From: Ornithinimicrobium cerasi
GTDB lineage: Bacteria > Actinomycetota > Actinomycetes > Actinomycetales > Dermatophilaceae
Assembly: GCF_003702705.1 (NCBI RefSeq)
Contig: NZ_QZMN01000005.1
Location: forward strand, 186,001-250,000
Length of the DNA: 64,000 bases
Direction: 5' to 3'
Shown here: piece by piece, positions 32,483 to 43,535 of the stretch
Numbering within the stretch: the stretch's first letter is position 1
Layout of the letters: each line of letters opens with the position of its first letter
Made by a program: the position numbers and the translations under genes
The notes under the pieces: generated by a model
Database searches by the model: none
Told to the model about the DNA's origin: nothing
Seen by the model: the letters and a program-made list of their open reading frames with translations, nothing else

Positions 32483-33265
32483 ATGCGCGCCCTCGTCGTC
32501 GACGACGAGCCGCCCGCCCTCTCCGAGCTGACCTGGCTGCTGGAGCAGGACGGGCGGTTCGACACGGTGCTGCCCGTCTCCTCCGGCACCGACGCCCTGC
32601 GCGCCCTCGAGGCGGGGGACGTCGACGTCGTCTTCTCCGACATCTCGATGCCCGGCCTGGACGGCATGGAGCTCGCCCGCGTCATCGCCCGGTTCGCCGC
32701 CCGCCCGCAGGTGGTCTTCGTCACCGCCCACGAGGAGCACGCGGTGGACGCGTTCGCGGTGCAGGCCACGGACTACGTCATGAAGCCGGTCTCGCAGGCG
32801 CGCCTCGCCCGCGTGGTCGACCGAGTCCTGGACGGTATGCCGCGCGGCCGCCCGTCCGAGGCCGCGGTCGACAGCGCGGGCGCCGGGCCGGCGGGGGCGG
32901 GGACGGCGGAGCAGCAGACGACGGGGGAGGCCCCGGACGAACGGATCGCCGTCGAGCTCGGTGGCGTGACCCGGTTCGTGCAGCGCTCCGCCATCCGGTA
33001 CGTCCTGGCCCAGGGCGACTACGCCCGGCTGTTCACCGCCACCGGCTCGCACCTGGTCCGGGTGCCGCTGTCCACCCTGGAGGAGCGCTGGGCCGACGCC
33101 GGGTTCGTCCGCATCCACCGCTCCACCCTCGTCGCGCTGGCGCACGTCGGCGAGGTCCGGCAGGGCCAGGGCAAGCTCAGCCTGGTCCTCGCCCCCGACG
33201 GTCCCGAGCTGCCGGTGGCCCGGCGGCACGCCCGCGAGGTGCGGCAGCGGGTGCTGGGCGACTGA
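32483..33265 (+). CDS. LytTR-family response regulator
   Basis: This 260-residue protein has a receiver domain with VVDDE at the start, phosphoacceptor Asp53 in FSDISMPGLDG, a Thr in FVTAHEE and Lys in VMKPVSQ. A Gly/Ala-rich linker (residues 125-150) leads to a LytTR DNA-binding domain with FVQRSAIRYVLAQGDYARLFT and FVRIHRSTLVAL. It is the partner of the upstream kinase. LytTR proteins bind direct repeats; I could not assign sites with confidence. Confidence 0.92.
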   Translation: MRALVVDDEPPALSELTWLLEQDGRFDTVLPVSSGTDALRALEAGDVDVVFSDISMPGLDGMELARVIARFAARPQVVFVTAHEEHAVDAFAVQATDYVMKPVSQARLARVVDRVLDGMPRGRPSEAAVDSAGAGPAGAGTAEQQTTGEAPDERIAVELGGVTRFVQRSAIRYVLAQGDYARLFTATGSHLVRVPLSTLEERWADAGFVRIHRSTLVALAHVGEVRQGQGKLSLVLAPDGPELPVARRHAREVRQRVLGD

Positions 33266-33272
33266 GACGGTC

Positions 33273-33665
33273 ATGACCGAGCCGGCCCCACGGCATACCC
33301 AGCGCGTCCGTGTCACCGCGTCACGTCGCGGGGCGGCGGCGGCCCGGCGGCGCCCGATGGCGACCGCCCTGGTGGAGCAGACCGAGGTGGGCGAGCTCTA
33401 CCTCGGCGGGCTGCTGCGCGCGCAGCTGCGGCTCGCGCTGGCGATCGTGGGCAGCGGGGCGGCGATCCTGCTCGGCCTGCCGCTGCTCTTCGCGCTGGTC
33501 CCGGAGACCCGCGAGCTGCGCCTGGGATGGGTCCCGGTCCCGTGGCTGCTCCTCGGCGTCCTCATCTACCCCGCCGTCGTGGCGGCGGCGATCTTCTACA
33601 CCCGGCGCAGCGAGCGGACGGAGCGGCGCTTCGCGGACGTCGTCGGCGGGACGTCGGAACGGTGA
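33273..33665 (+). CDS. Small two-TM membrane protein, symporter partner
   Basis: This 130-residue protein has a basic N-terminal tail of about 40 residues and two membrane segments (AIVGSGAAILLGLPLLFALV and VPWLLLGVLIYPAVVAAAIFY). The YTRRSERTERRF cytoplasmic end follows. The arrangement resembles DUF485-type proteins found next to acetate symporters (YjcH-like). A shorter start at the Met at 33357 is possible. Its TGA overlaps the GTG of the symporter gene by 4 bp, supporting a functional partnership. Confidence 0.7.
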   Translation: MTEPAPRHTQRVRVTASRRGAAAARRRPMATALVEQTEVGELYLGGLLRAQLRLALAIVGSGAAILLGLPLLFALVPETRELRLGWVPVPWLLLGVLIYPAVVAAAIFYTRRSERTERRFADVVGGTSER

Positions 33666-35218
33666 GCGCGACCCTCTCAGGGGGCGCGGTCACGCTGGTC
33701 TGCCTCATCACCCTCGGGCTGAGCGTCTTCGCCCTGCGCCTGGCGCGGCGCACCTCCGACTTCTACGTCGCCGGGCGCAGCGTCACCCCGGCGCGCAACG
33801 CGGCGGCGATCGGCGGGGAGTACCTCTCCGCCGCCAGCTTCCTCGGGGTGGCCGGGCTGATCTACGACCAGGGCGTGGACGCGCTGTGGTACCCCATCGG
33901 CTACACCGTCGGCTACCTCGTGCTGCTGGTCCTCGTCGCCGCGCCGCTGCGGCGCTCGGGCGCCTACACGCTGCCAGACTTCGCCGAGGCGCGGCTGGAG
34001 TCGCGCTTCGTGCGCCACCTGTCCTCCGCGCTCGTCGTGCTCATCGGCTGGTTCTACCTCGTGCCGCAGTTCCAGGGCGCCAGCTTCACCCTCGGGCTGC
34101 TCACCGGGGCGTCGGGCTGGGTCGGGGCGTTCATCGTCATGGTCGTCGTGATGCTGGCGGTGGCGGCGGGCGGGATGCGCTCGATCACCCTCGTCCAGGC
34201 GGTGCAGTACTGGCTCAAGCTCACCGCGCTCGCCGTCCCGGCCGGGATGATCCTCGCCGCGTGGTGGGTGACGGGCGGGCCGGCGCCGGAGGTCTCGGAC
34301 GCGTGGGCGCTGCCGCTCACCGGGCGCTCCCCGGACGAGCACCACCTCTACCGCACCTTCTCCCTCATCGTGGCGCTCGCCCTGGGCACCACCGGGCTGC
34401 CGCACGTCGTGGTCCGCTACTACACCAACCCCGACGGCTCGGCGGCGCGCCGCACGACCGTGCGGGTGCTCGTCCTGCTCGGTCTCTTCTACGTCGTGAC
34501 CATCGTCTACGGCGTCCTCGGCCGCGCCTACCTTCCGGTGCTCGGCGAGGGCCAGCGGGCCGACACCATCGTGCTGCGGCTGCCGGCCGAGGTGCTCCCC
34601 GGCCTCGGGTCGGAGGTGCTGACGGCGGCGCTCGCGGGCGGCGCCTTCGCGGCGTTCCTGTCCACCTCCTCGGGGCTGACCGTCGCCGTGACCGGGGTGC
34701 TCAACCAGGACCTCGTCCGCCCGGCGATGGCGCGGATCACCCGTGGTGACCACTCCGAGGTCACCGGCTTCCGCGTCTCCGCCGTGCTCGCCGTCGTCGT
34801 CCCGTATGCCGTCTCCCGGGTCTTCCCGGAGGTCCCCCTGGCGACGCTCGTGAGCCTGGCGTTCATCGTCGCGGCCTCGACCTTCTTCCCGCTGCTGGCG
34901 CTGGGCGTGTGGTGGCCGGGCCTGTCCGTCCAGGGCGCGGCCGCCGGCCTGGTGACCGGGGCGGTGCTGGCCGTCGGCGCGGTCTCGGTGACGGTGCTCG
35001 CCGACGCGCCCACCGGGTGGCCGGCGGCGCTCCTGGCCCAGCCGGCCGCCTGGACGGTCCCCCTGGCGGCGCTGGTGATGGTGACGGTCTCGCGCGCCAC
35101 GCCGCGCGGCATACCGGCGAGCGCGCGGCGCACCCTGGTGCGCCTGCACACGCCCGAGGAGATCACCACCGCGTCGACGCAGCCGGTCACCCGCGGCAGA
35201 CCCGGGCCGCCCGCCTGA
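33662..35218 (+). CDS. Sodium:solute symporter (SSS family), ActP-like, first copy
   Basis: The 518-residue protein has about 13 membrane segments and the SSS-family hallmarks: FYVAGRSVTPARNAAAIGGEYLSAASFLG at TM2, GGMRSITLVQAVQYWLK, and GTTGLPHVVVRYY. The GEYLSAASFLG element is shared with acetate permease ActP. The substrate may be acetate or another short carboxylate. It is only distantly similar to the second copy at 35751. The GTG start overlaps the stop of the small membrane protein gene. A hairpin follows. Confidence 0.88.
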   Translation: MSATLSGGAVTLVCLITLGLSVFALRLARRTSDFYVAGRSVTPARNAAAIGGEYLSAASFLGVAGLIYDQGVDALWYPIGYTVGYLVLLVLVAAPLRRSGAYTLPDFAEARLESRFVRHLSSALVVLIGWFYLVPQFQGASFTLGLLTGASGWVGAFIVMVVVMLAVAAGGMRSITLVQAVQYWLKLTALAVPAGMILAAWWVTGGPAPEVSDAWALPLTGRSPDEHHLYRTFSLIVALALGTTGLPHVVVRYYTNPDGSAARRTTVRVLVLLGLFYVVTIVYGVLGRAYLPVLGEGQRADTIVLRLPAEVLPGLGSEVLTAALAGGAFAAFLSTSSGLTVAVTGVLNQDLVRPAMARITRGDHSEVTGFRVSAVLAVVVPYAVSRVFPEVPLATLVSLAFIVAASTFFPLLALGVWWPGLSVQGAAAGLVTGAVLAVGAVSVTVLADAPTGWPAALLAQPAAWTVPLAALVMVTVSRATPRGIPASARRTLVRLHTPEEITTASTQPVTRGRPGPPA

Positions 35219-35230
35219 CCGTCGCCGCTC

Positions 35231-35281
35231 GACCGGGCCGGGCGACCGCTCGTCGCAGGCGCCAACCGCCCGGCGCCGGTC
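35231..35281 (+). terminator. Hairpin terminator after first symporter
   Basis: Arms 35231-35244 and 35267-35281 pair over 14 bp with one bulged base and a 22-nt loop, beginning 12 nt after the symporter stop. Confidence 0.6.
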
Positions 35282-35385
35282 ACGCCCCGACCTCTTCCCG
35301 GTGCGCGCCCCCCGGTCGCACAGTGGGGACGCACGCCGGAGGCAGCCGCCGCCGGCCCCCTCTCTCGACAATCGGAGGTCCGCAC

Positions 35386-35754
35386 GTGACCGACCAACGG
35401 CATGACAGCCGGGACGAGATCGACGCCGGGCACGGCGTCGACCCCTACGTCCAGCTGCAGCGCACCGAGGAGTTCCAGGACCTGCGCCGCCGGTTCCGCG
35501 GGTTCGTCTTCCCGATGACCGCGTTCTTCCTCACCTGGTACTTCCTCTACGTCCTCGCGGCCACCTACGCCCCGGGGTTCATGTCCACCAAGGTGTGGGG
35601 CAACATCAACATCGGCCTGATCTTCGGCCTGCTCCAGTTCGTGACGACGTTCGTCATCACCTTCGTCTACGCCCGCTGGGCCAACCGTGAGTTCGACCCC
35701 CGCGCCGAGGCCCTGGGCCAGCGCATGGAGCAGCTGGGAGGTGCGGGCCGATGA
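35386..35754 (+). CDS. DUF485 membrane protein (YjcH-like)
   Basis: This 122-residue protein has two membrane segments (FPMTAFFLTWYFLYVLAATY and NIGLIFGLLQFVTTFVITFVY) and the DUF485 pattern FQDLRRRFRGFVFPMT...WANREFDP. Homologs are encoded directly before actP and are thought to assist acetate transport. GGAGG precedes the GTG at 35386. Its TGA overlaps the symporter ATG by 4 bp. This is the better conserved of the two small-protein/symporter pairs in the window. Confidence 0.9.
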   Translation: MTDQRHDSRDEIDAGHGVDPYVQLQRTEEFQDLRRRFRGFVFPMTAFFLTWYFLYVLAATYAPGFMSTKVWGNINIGLIFGLLQFVTTFVITFVYARWANREFDPRAEALGQRMEQLGGAGR

Positions 35755-37394
35755 GCCTCGTGCACGCCGTGACCGCCGTCCTGCCGGCCGCGGCCGCGGA
35801 CACCCAGGTGGGCAGCCCGCTGCTCAACATCGCGGTCTTCGCCGGCTTCGTCATCGTCACGCTGACGATCGTCATCCGGGTCGCCGGGGGACAGAAGACC
35901 GCCGCGCAGTACTACACCGGGGGTGCCTCCTTCTCCGGCCGACAGAACGGTCTCGCCATCGCCGGCGACTACCTCTCGGCCGCCTCCTTCCTCGGGATCG
36001 CCGGCGCCATCGCGCTGCAGGGCTACGACGGCTTCATGTACTCGATCGGGTTCCTCGTCGCCTGGCTGGTGGCGCTCCTGCTCACCGCCGAGCTGATGCG
36101 CAACACCGGCCGGTTCACCCTCGCCGACGTGCTCTCCTACCGGCTGCAGCAGCGGCCGGTGCGCATCGCCGCCGCGACCTCCTCGCTCGCGGTCTCCTTC
36201 TTCTACCTGCTGGCGCAGATGGCCGGTGCGGGCGGGCTCGTCGCGCTCCTGCTCGGGCTGAACTCGCTGTGGGCGCAGTACGTCGTCATCGCCGTGGTCG
36301 GCGCCGTGATGATCGGCTACGTCCTCATCGGCGGCATGAAGGGCACCACCTGGGTGCAGATGATCAAGGCGGTCCTGCTCATCTCGGCGACCGCGATCAT
36401 CACCGTCTGGGTGCTCGGCAAGTACGGCTTCAACCTCTCCGCCCTGCTCCAGGGCGCCGTCGACAACTCGCCGGAGGCGGGGCCCGCGCTGCTCGACCCG
36501 GGTCTGAAGTACGGGCTGTCGGAGCTGTCCAAGATCGACTTCATCAGCCTGTCCATGGCGCTGGTGCTGGGGACCGCGGGCCTGCCGCACGTGCTCATCC
36601 GCTTCTACACGGTGCCGACCTCGGTCCAGGCCCGCAAGTCGGTCGAGTGGGCGATCTGGCTCATCGGCGGCTTCTACCTGCTGACCCTGGTCGTCGGCTA
36701 CGGCGCGGCCGCCCTGGTCGGGCCGGACGCGATCAACGCGGCACCGGGCAAGGCCAACTCGGCGGCCCCGCTGCTCGCCTTCGAGCTGGGCGGGTCGGTG
36801 CTGCTGGGCGTGGTCTCGGGCATCGCCTTCGCCACCATCCTGGCCGTCGTCGCGGGCCTGACGATCGCCAGCTCGGCGACCTTCGCCCACGACCTCTACA
36901 ACTACGTCTTCCGCAAGGGCCAGGCCACCCCGGAGGAGGAGGTGCGCGTCGCCCGCTGGGCGGCCGTCGCCATCGGCGTCGTCGCGATCGTGGGCGGCAT
37001 CCTCGCCTACGGCCAGAACATCGCCTTCCTCGTGGCGCTGGCCTTCGCCGTCGCGGCGAGCGCCAACCTCCCGACCATCCTCTACAGCCTGTTCTGGGGG
37101 CGGTTCAACACCCGCGGCGCGCTGTGGAGCATCTACGGCGGGCTGGCCTCCTCGCTCCTGCTGATCACCTTCTCCCCGGTCGTGTCCGGCTCGGAGACGT
37201 CGATGATCACCAACCAGGCGGTCGACTTCGCGATCTTCCCGCTCGCCAACCCGGGCATCGTCTCCATCCCGCTGGCCTTCTTCCTGGGCTGGCTGGGCAC
37301 GGTGACCAGCTCGGAGCACAACGAGCAGAAGTGGGCCGAGGTCGAGGTCCGCAGCCTGACCGGCCACGGCGTCGCCGAGGCCGTGGACCACTGA
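35751..37394 (+). CDS. actP: Cation/acetate symporter
   Basis: The 547-residue SSS-family transporter has about 13 membrane segments. It has QYYTGGASFSGRQNGLAIAG, GDYLSAASFLGIAGAI, IGGMKGTTWVQMIKA and GTAGLPHVLIRFYTV, all typical of ActP/MctC acetate carriers. It should take up acetate, and perhaps propionate or pyruvate, with Na+ or H+. It forms an operon with the DUF485 gene, and acetyl-CoA synthetase follows 118 bp later behind a hairpin, which supports acetate as the substrate. Confidence 0.92.
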   Translation: MSLVHAVTAVLPAAAADTQVGSPLLNIAVFAGFVIVTLTIVIRVAGGQKTAAQYYTGGASFSGRQNGLAIAGDYLSAASFLGIAGAIALQGYDGFMYSIGFLVAWLVALLLTAELMRNTGRFTLADVLSYRLQQRPVRIAAATSSLAVSFFYLLAQMAGAGGLVALLLGLNSLWAQYVVIAVVGAVMIGYVLIGGMKGTTWVQMIKAVLLISATAIITVWVLGKYGFNLSALLQGAVDNSPEAGPALLDPGLKYGLSELSKIDFISLSMALVLGTAGLPHVLIRFYTVPTSVQARKSVEWAIWLIGGFYLLTLVVGYGAAALVGPDAINAAPGKANSAAPLLAFELGGSVLLGVVSGIAFATILAVVAGLTIASSATFAHDLYNYVFRKGQATPEEEVRVARWAAVAIGVVAIVGGILAYGQNIAFLVALAFAVAASANLPTILYSLFWGRFNTRGALWSIYGGLASSLLLITFSPVVSGSETSMITNQAVDFAIFPLANPGIVSIPLAFFLGWLGTVTSSEHNEQKWAEVEVRSLTGHGVAEAVDH

Positions 37395-37409
37395 TCCGCG
37401 GGCACGACC

Positions 37410-37448
37410 CGGCGGGGTCGGGAGGCCTTGCCTCTCCCGGCCCCGCCG
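37410..37448 (+). terminator. Hairpin terminator after actP
   Basis: Arms 37410-37425 and 37431-37448 form a GC-rich stem of about 14 bp with a small bulge and a 5-nt loop, 15 nt after the actP stop. Confidence 0.6.
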
Positions 37449-37470
37449 AGCCCGAGCCGTGCGGGCGCGG

Positions 37471-37476
37471 CATACT
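37471..37476 (+). promoter_or_regulatory. Candidate -10 box for acs
   Basis: CATACT lies 36 nt before the acs ATG, after the actP hairpin; TAGGAGG follows as the ribosome-binding site. Confidence 0.35.
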
Positions 37477-37512
37477 CGACCCGACCGAAGGCAACGACGC
37501 TAGGAGGCACCC

Positions 37513-39504
<1,992 letters not shown>

Positions 39505-39505
39505 A

Positions 39506-39587
39506 CCCCCGACTCACAGGCACGAATCCTGCGGGCAGGTGCATGCATCAGCCCGGGACAGGGGGTTCGTGCCTGTGAGTGCGGGGG
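39506..39587. terminator. Long hairpin between acs and the NRPS gene
   Basis: A perfect 15-bp stem (39512-39526 with 39566-39580) is extended outward by a C5/G5 pairing across a small internal loop (39506-39510 with 39583-39587). The 39-nt loop contains further small stems. It starts one nt after the acs stop, so it is probably the acs terminator. Confidence 0.7.
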
Positions 39588-39640
39588 TGGGGGTCGATCG
39601 GGGGTGGCGGGTGGGGCGGCGATCGGGGGTGGGGGGTGGG
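39583..39640 (+). repeat. G-rich tract with repeated GATCGGGGGTGG
   Basis: The plus strand between the acs hairpin and the NRPS promoter holds runs of three to six G, including two copies of GATCGGGGGTGG (39596 and 39621). At least eight G runs are spaced closely enough for G-quadruplex formation. Confidence 0.6.
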
Positions 39641-39668
39641 CGTTGAGGCGGCGGCCGGGCGGGTGCGC

Positions 39669-39674
39669 CAGACT
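39669..39674 (+). promoter_or_regulatory. -10 box of the NRPS gene (leaderless)
   Basis: CAGACT lies 6 nt before the GTG at 39681, which supports that start and a leaderless message for the NRPS operon. Confidence 0.45.
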
Positions 39675-39680
39675 CTGCTC

Positions 39681-42600
39681 GTGACCCGGCCCGTGCACCC
39701 CGTCCCGGCGTCGCTGCTCGCCGGCGACCGGGCGGCAGCGCGACGGACGCTCGTGGACGTCATCGGGCGCAGCGTGCAGGAGACGCCCGACGCCCTCGCG
39801 GTCGACAGCGGGGTCCGGACGCTGACCTACGCCGAGCTCGACGCCGTCGCGGGTCAGCTCGCCGCGCGGCTGGCCGAGCACGGCATCGGGCGCGGCGCGC
39901 GCGTCGGGGTCCGGGTCAGGTCGGGCACCACCGACCTCTACGCCGCCATCCTCGGCGTCCTCTACGCCGGCGCGGCCTACGTCCCCGTCGACGCCGACGA
40001 CCCCGACGAGCGGGCACGCGTCGTCTTCGCCGAGTCGCAGGTGGCCGCGGTGGTGGGCAACGACCTGGCTCTCAGCCCCCGCCCCGGTGCTCCGACGGGG
40101 ACCCCGGGCGAGGGGCCCACGGTGGACGACGACGCCTGGGTGATCTTCACCTCCGGCTCCACGGGCACCCCCAAGGGCGTGGCCGTCAGCCACCGCAGCG
40201 CCGCCGCCTTCGTCGACGCCGAGTCGCGGCTCTTCCTCGCCGACGGCGAGCCGATCGGACCGGGGGACCGGGTGATGGCCGGGCTGTCGGTCGCCTTCGA
40301 CGCCAGCTGCGAGGAGATGTGGCTGGCGTGGGCGCACGGCGCCTGCCTCGTCCCGGCACCGCGGTCGCTCGTGCGCGCCGGGGTCGACGTCGGGCCGTGG
40401 CTGGTCGCCAACGACATCACCGTCGTCTCCACGGTGCCGACGCTGGTGGCCCTCTGGCCGCCGGCCAGCCTTGAGCAGGTGCGGCTGCTGATCCTGGGCG
40501 GGGAGGCCTGCCCGCCGGAGCTCGCGGCCCGGCTGCAGGCACCCGGCCGCGAGGTGTGGAACACCTACGGCCCGACGGAGGCCACCGTCGTCGCCTGCGC
40601 CGCGGTCCTGGACGGCACCGACCCGGTCCGGATCGGGCTGCCGCTGGACGGCTGGGACCTGGCCGTCGTGGACGAGCACGGTCGGCCGGTGCCCGAGGGG
40701 GCCTCCGGTCAGCTGATCATCGGCGGCGTCGGGCTGGCCCGCTACCTCGACCCGGCCAAGGACGCCGAGATGTACGCCCCGATGCCGACGCTGGGGTGGG
40801 ACCGCGCCTATCGCTCGGGGGACGTCGTCGTCAACGACCCGGCGGGGCTGCTCTTCGCCGGGCGGGCCGACGACCAGATCAAGCTGGGTGGCCGCCGGAT
40901 CGAGCTCGGGGAGATCGACGGGCAGCTGCTCCGGCTGCCCGGGGTCGCCGGAGCCGCCGCGGCCGTGCGCCGCACCGCCTCGGGCAACCAGCTGCTCGTC
41001 GGCTACCTCGCGGTGGACGCCACCTACGACGCCGACACGGCCCTGACCCTCCTGCGCGAGCGCATGCCGGCCGCTCTCGTCCCCCGGCTGGCCGTCGTCG
41101 AGGACCTGCCCACCCGCACGTCGGGCAAGATCGACCGCGACGCCCTGCCCTGGCCGTTGCCCTCCACCCGTACCGCCGCGCCCTCCGGCCTGACGCCGCT
41201 GCAGAGCTGGGTCGGGGAGATCTGGCACGACGTCCTGGGCGCCGACGTCACCTCGCCCAAGGACGACTTCTTCGACCTCGGCGGTGGCTCGCTGACGGCG
41301 GCGCAGGCCGTGGGCCGGCTCCGCGAGCGCTTCCCGGAGGTCGCCGTCGGGGACCTCTACGCCAACCCGCGGGTCGGCGCGCTCGCGGTGGTCCTCGAGC
41401 AGCTCGGTGGCGGCCCGGCCCGGCTGGACCGCACGGTCGCCCCCATCCGGCCGCGGACGCAGGTCGGCCAGGTGCTGGCGCTGCTGCCGCTGCGCACGCT
41501 GGCGGCGGGCCGGTGGGTGGCGTGGCTGCTGCTCGCCTCCGCGCTGCTGCACGGGCGACCCGGGTTCGGCTGGGCGGTGGACGTCCCGGGGTCCGTCGCG
41601 CTGCTCACCGCCGTCCTCTTCCTCGTCCCGCCGGTCCGGATGGGCCTGGCCGCCCTCCTCGTCCGCGTCGTGCTGCGCGGTGTGGGCCCCGGCACCTACC
41701 CGCGGGGCGGCCGGGTTCACCTGCGCCTGTGGCTGGCCTCCCGGATCCAGGACGAGCTCGCAGCGGTGTCGACCGCCGGCGCGCCCTGGCTGCAGCGCTA
41801 CGCCCGCAGCCTCGGCGCCGACATCGCCCCCGGTGCCGACCTGCACGCGCTCCCACCGGTCACCGGCCTGCTCACCCTCGGTCGGCGGTCCGCGGTCGAG
41901 CCCGAGGTCGACCTCGGTGGGTTCTGGATCGACGGCGACCGGCTGCACGTGGGCCGGGTCCGCGTGGGCGAGCAGGCCCGTGTCGGCGCGCGCAGCATGC
42001 TCGGTCCCGGGGCCGAGGTCGCACCCGGGGCCGAGGTCGCACCCGGCTCCCTGGTGCTCGGGCGGGTCCCGCCGGGTGAGTACTGGTCGGGCTCGCCCGC
42101 CGAGCGCAGCTCCGACGGGGCCCGCAGCGCCTGGACCGAGGAGGAGCCGCCACCCGGGCGGCTCTGGTGGATCGGGTATGCCGTCTCCGCCCTCCTCGTC
42201 GCCGCGCTCCCCGTGCTCGCGGTCCTCGCCGGCGGGGCGCTCGTGGTGCGCCTCGGCTGGGCGTGGCTGCCGCTCGCCGCCCTCTTCGGGTATGTCGTGC
42301 TCGCCGCGCTCGTCCTGGTGCTGGTCCGGGTCTGCTCCCTGTGGGTGACCCCGGGCCACCACCCGACCCGCTCGGCCAGGGGCCTGGCCGTGTGGACCAC
42401 GGTCCGGGTCCTCGACGAGGCCCGCACCTGGCTCTTCCCCCTCTACTCCGCCGCGTTCACGCCCGTCTGGCTCCGCCTCCTGGGCGCCCGGGTCGGCCGC
42501 GGCGTCGAGGCCTCGACGGTGCTGCTCATCCCGCGGCTGGCGCACGTCAACGACCACGCCTTCCTCGCCGACGACACCCTCATCGGCTGCTACGAGCTGT

Positions 42601-43535
42601 CCCGGGGCTGGATGCGGGTCGAGCGGGTCAAGGTCGGCAAGCGCGCGTTCGTCGGCAACTCCGGGATGGTCTCCGCCGGCCGCAAGGTCCCCAAGGAGTC
42701 GCTCGTCGCCGTCCTCTCGGCCGCCCCGCGCCGCAAGAAGGTCAGGGCCGGCACCTCCTGGCTCGGCAGCCCGCCGACCCGGCTGCGGCGGGCGGCCAGC
42801 ACGGTCGACCCGGGCCGGACCTACGACCCGCCGACCCGGCTCAAGGTCTACCGGGGGCTGCTGGAGACCGGCCGCCTCGTCCCCCTGCTGCTCACGGTGC
42901 TGCTCCACCTCGGGGTCGCGGTCGCCCTGCTCGCGCTGCTGCGCGTGCACGTCCTCGTGGGCCTCGCCCTCGGCGGCGTGGTGCTGATCCTGGCCGGGGT
43001 GGTCGCCGCCCTGCTGACCTGGGCGGCCAAGTGGGCGCTCGTGGGGCGGCACACGTCCGGGGACCACCCGCTGTGGTCCGGGTTCGTGTGGCGCAACGAG
43101 CTGGCCGACACCTTCACCGAGGTGCTCGCCGCGCCGTGGTTCGCCTCGGTCACCCAGGGCACCGTCGTGCTCAACGTCTGGCTGCGGATGCTCGGGGCGA
43201 AGATCGGGCGCGGGGTGTGGTGCGACAGCTACTGGCTGCCCGAGACCGACCTCGTCGAGCTGCGCGACGGGTCCACGGTCAACCACGGGTGCGTGGTGCA
43301 GACCCACCTGTTCCACGACCGGGTGCTGAGCATGGACACCGTCACCCTGCAGCTGGGTGCGACCCTGGGACCCAACAGCGTCATCCTGCCGGCCGCGACG
43401 ATCGGCCGGCACGCCACGGTGGGACCGGTCTCGCTCGTCATGCGCGGCGAGTCGGTGCCCTCCCAGACGCGGTGGCTCGGCAACCCGATCGGGCCCTGGG
43501 ACGACGACCCGACCACGACGAAGGAGCGCCGGTGA
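39681..43535 (+). CDS. Pls/PosA-family non-ribosomal peptide synthetase (poly-amino-acid synthetase candidate)
   Basis: This 1284-residue protein has an adenylation domain (residues 20-500), a thiolation domain (DDFFDLGGGSL, Ser537) and about six membrane segments. The membrane segments alternate with three tandem left-handed beta-helix-like domains (about 690-800, 920-1010, 1150-1270). There is no condensation or thioesterase domain. This is the architecture of epsilon-poly-lysine synthetase Pls, in which the three tandem domains join activated monomers. Reading the A-domain pocket against GrsA by eye gives D-A-E-S-I-G-T-V-V-K, starting at Asp207. From memory, this differs at two positions from the lysine code of bacitracin synthetase, so lysine is the predicted monomer. 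The protein is a membrane enzyme. Its stop overlaps the M1 peptidase start (GTGA). Confidence 0.88.
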   Translation: MTRPVHPVPASLLAGDRAAARRTLVDVIGRSVQETPDALAVDSGVRTLTYAELDAVAGQLAARLAEHGIGRGARVGVRVRSGTTDLYAAILGVLYAGAAYVPVDADDPDERARVVFAESQVAAVVGNDLALSPRPGAPTGTPGEGPTVDDDAWVIFTSGSTGTPKGVAVSHRSAAAFVDAESRLFLADGEPIGPGDRVMAGLSVAFDASCEEMWLAWAHGACLVPAPRSLVRAGVDVGPWLVANDITVVSTVPTLVALWPPASLEQVRLLILGGEACPPELAARLQAPGREVWNTYGPTEATVVACAAVLDGTDPVRIGLPLDGWDLAVVDEHGRPVPEGASGQLIIGGVGLARYLDPAKDAEMYAPMPTLGWDRAYRSGDVVVNDPAGLLFAGRADDQIKLGGRRIELGEIDGQLLRLPGVAGAAAAVRRTASGNQLLVGYLAVDATYDADTALTLLRERMPAALVPRLAVVEDLPTRTSGKIDRDALPWPLPSTRTAAPSGLTPLQSWVGEIWHDVLGADVTSPKDDFFDLGGGSLTAAQAVGRLRERFPEVAVGDLYANPRVGALAVVLEQLGGGPARLDRTVAPIRPRTQVGQVLALLPLRTLAAGRWVAWLLLASALLHGRPGFGWAVDVPGSVALLTAVLFLVPPVRMGLAALLVRVVLRGVGPGTYPRGGRVHLRLWLASRIQDELAAVSTAGAPWLQRYARSLGADIAPGADLHALPPVTGLLTLGRRSAVEPEVDLGGFWIDGDRLHVGRVRVGEQARVGARSMLGPGAEVAPGAEVAPGSLVLGRVPPGEYWSGSPAERSSDGARSAWTEEEPPPGRLWWIGYAVSALLVAALPVLAVLAGGALVVRLGWAWLPLAALFGYVVLAALVLVLVRVCSLWVTPGHHPTRSARGLAVWTTVRVLDEARTWLFPLYSAAFTPVWLRLLGARVGRGVEASTVLLIPRLAHVNDHAFLADDTLIGCYELSRGWMRVERVKVGKRAFVGNSGMVSAGRKVPKESLVAVLSAAPRRKKVRAGTSWLGSPPTRLRRAASTVDPGRTYDPPTRLKVYRGLLETGRLVPLLLTVLLHLGVAVALLALLRVHVLVGLALGGVVLILAGVVAALLTWAAKWALVGRHTSGDHPLWSGFVWRNELADTFTEVLAAPWFASVTQGTVVLNVWLRMLGAKIGRGVWCDSYWLPETDLVELRDGSTVNHGCVVQTHLFHDRVLSMDTVTLQLGATLGPNSVILPAATIGRHATVGPVSLVMRGESVPSQTRWLGNPIGPWDDDPTTTKERR

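Noticed and set aside
30854-33316. An 820-codon minus-strand frame ending in the AhpD-like protein
   Set aside because: Everything before 31213 is antisense to the intact LytS/LytTR genes; a strong AAGGAG site marks the real GTG start.
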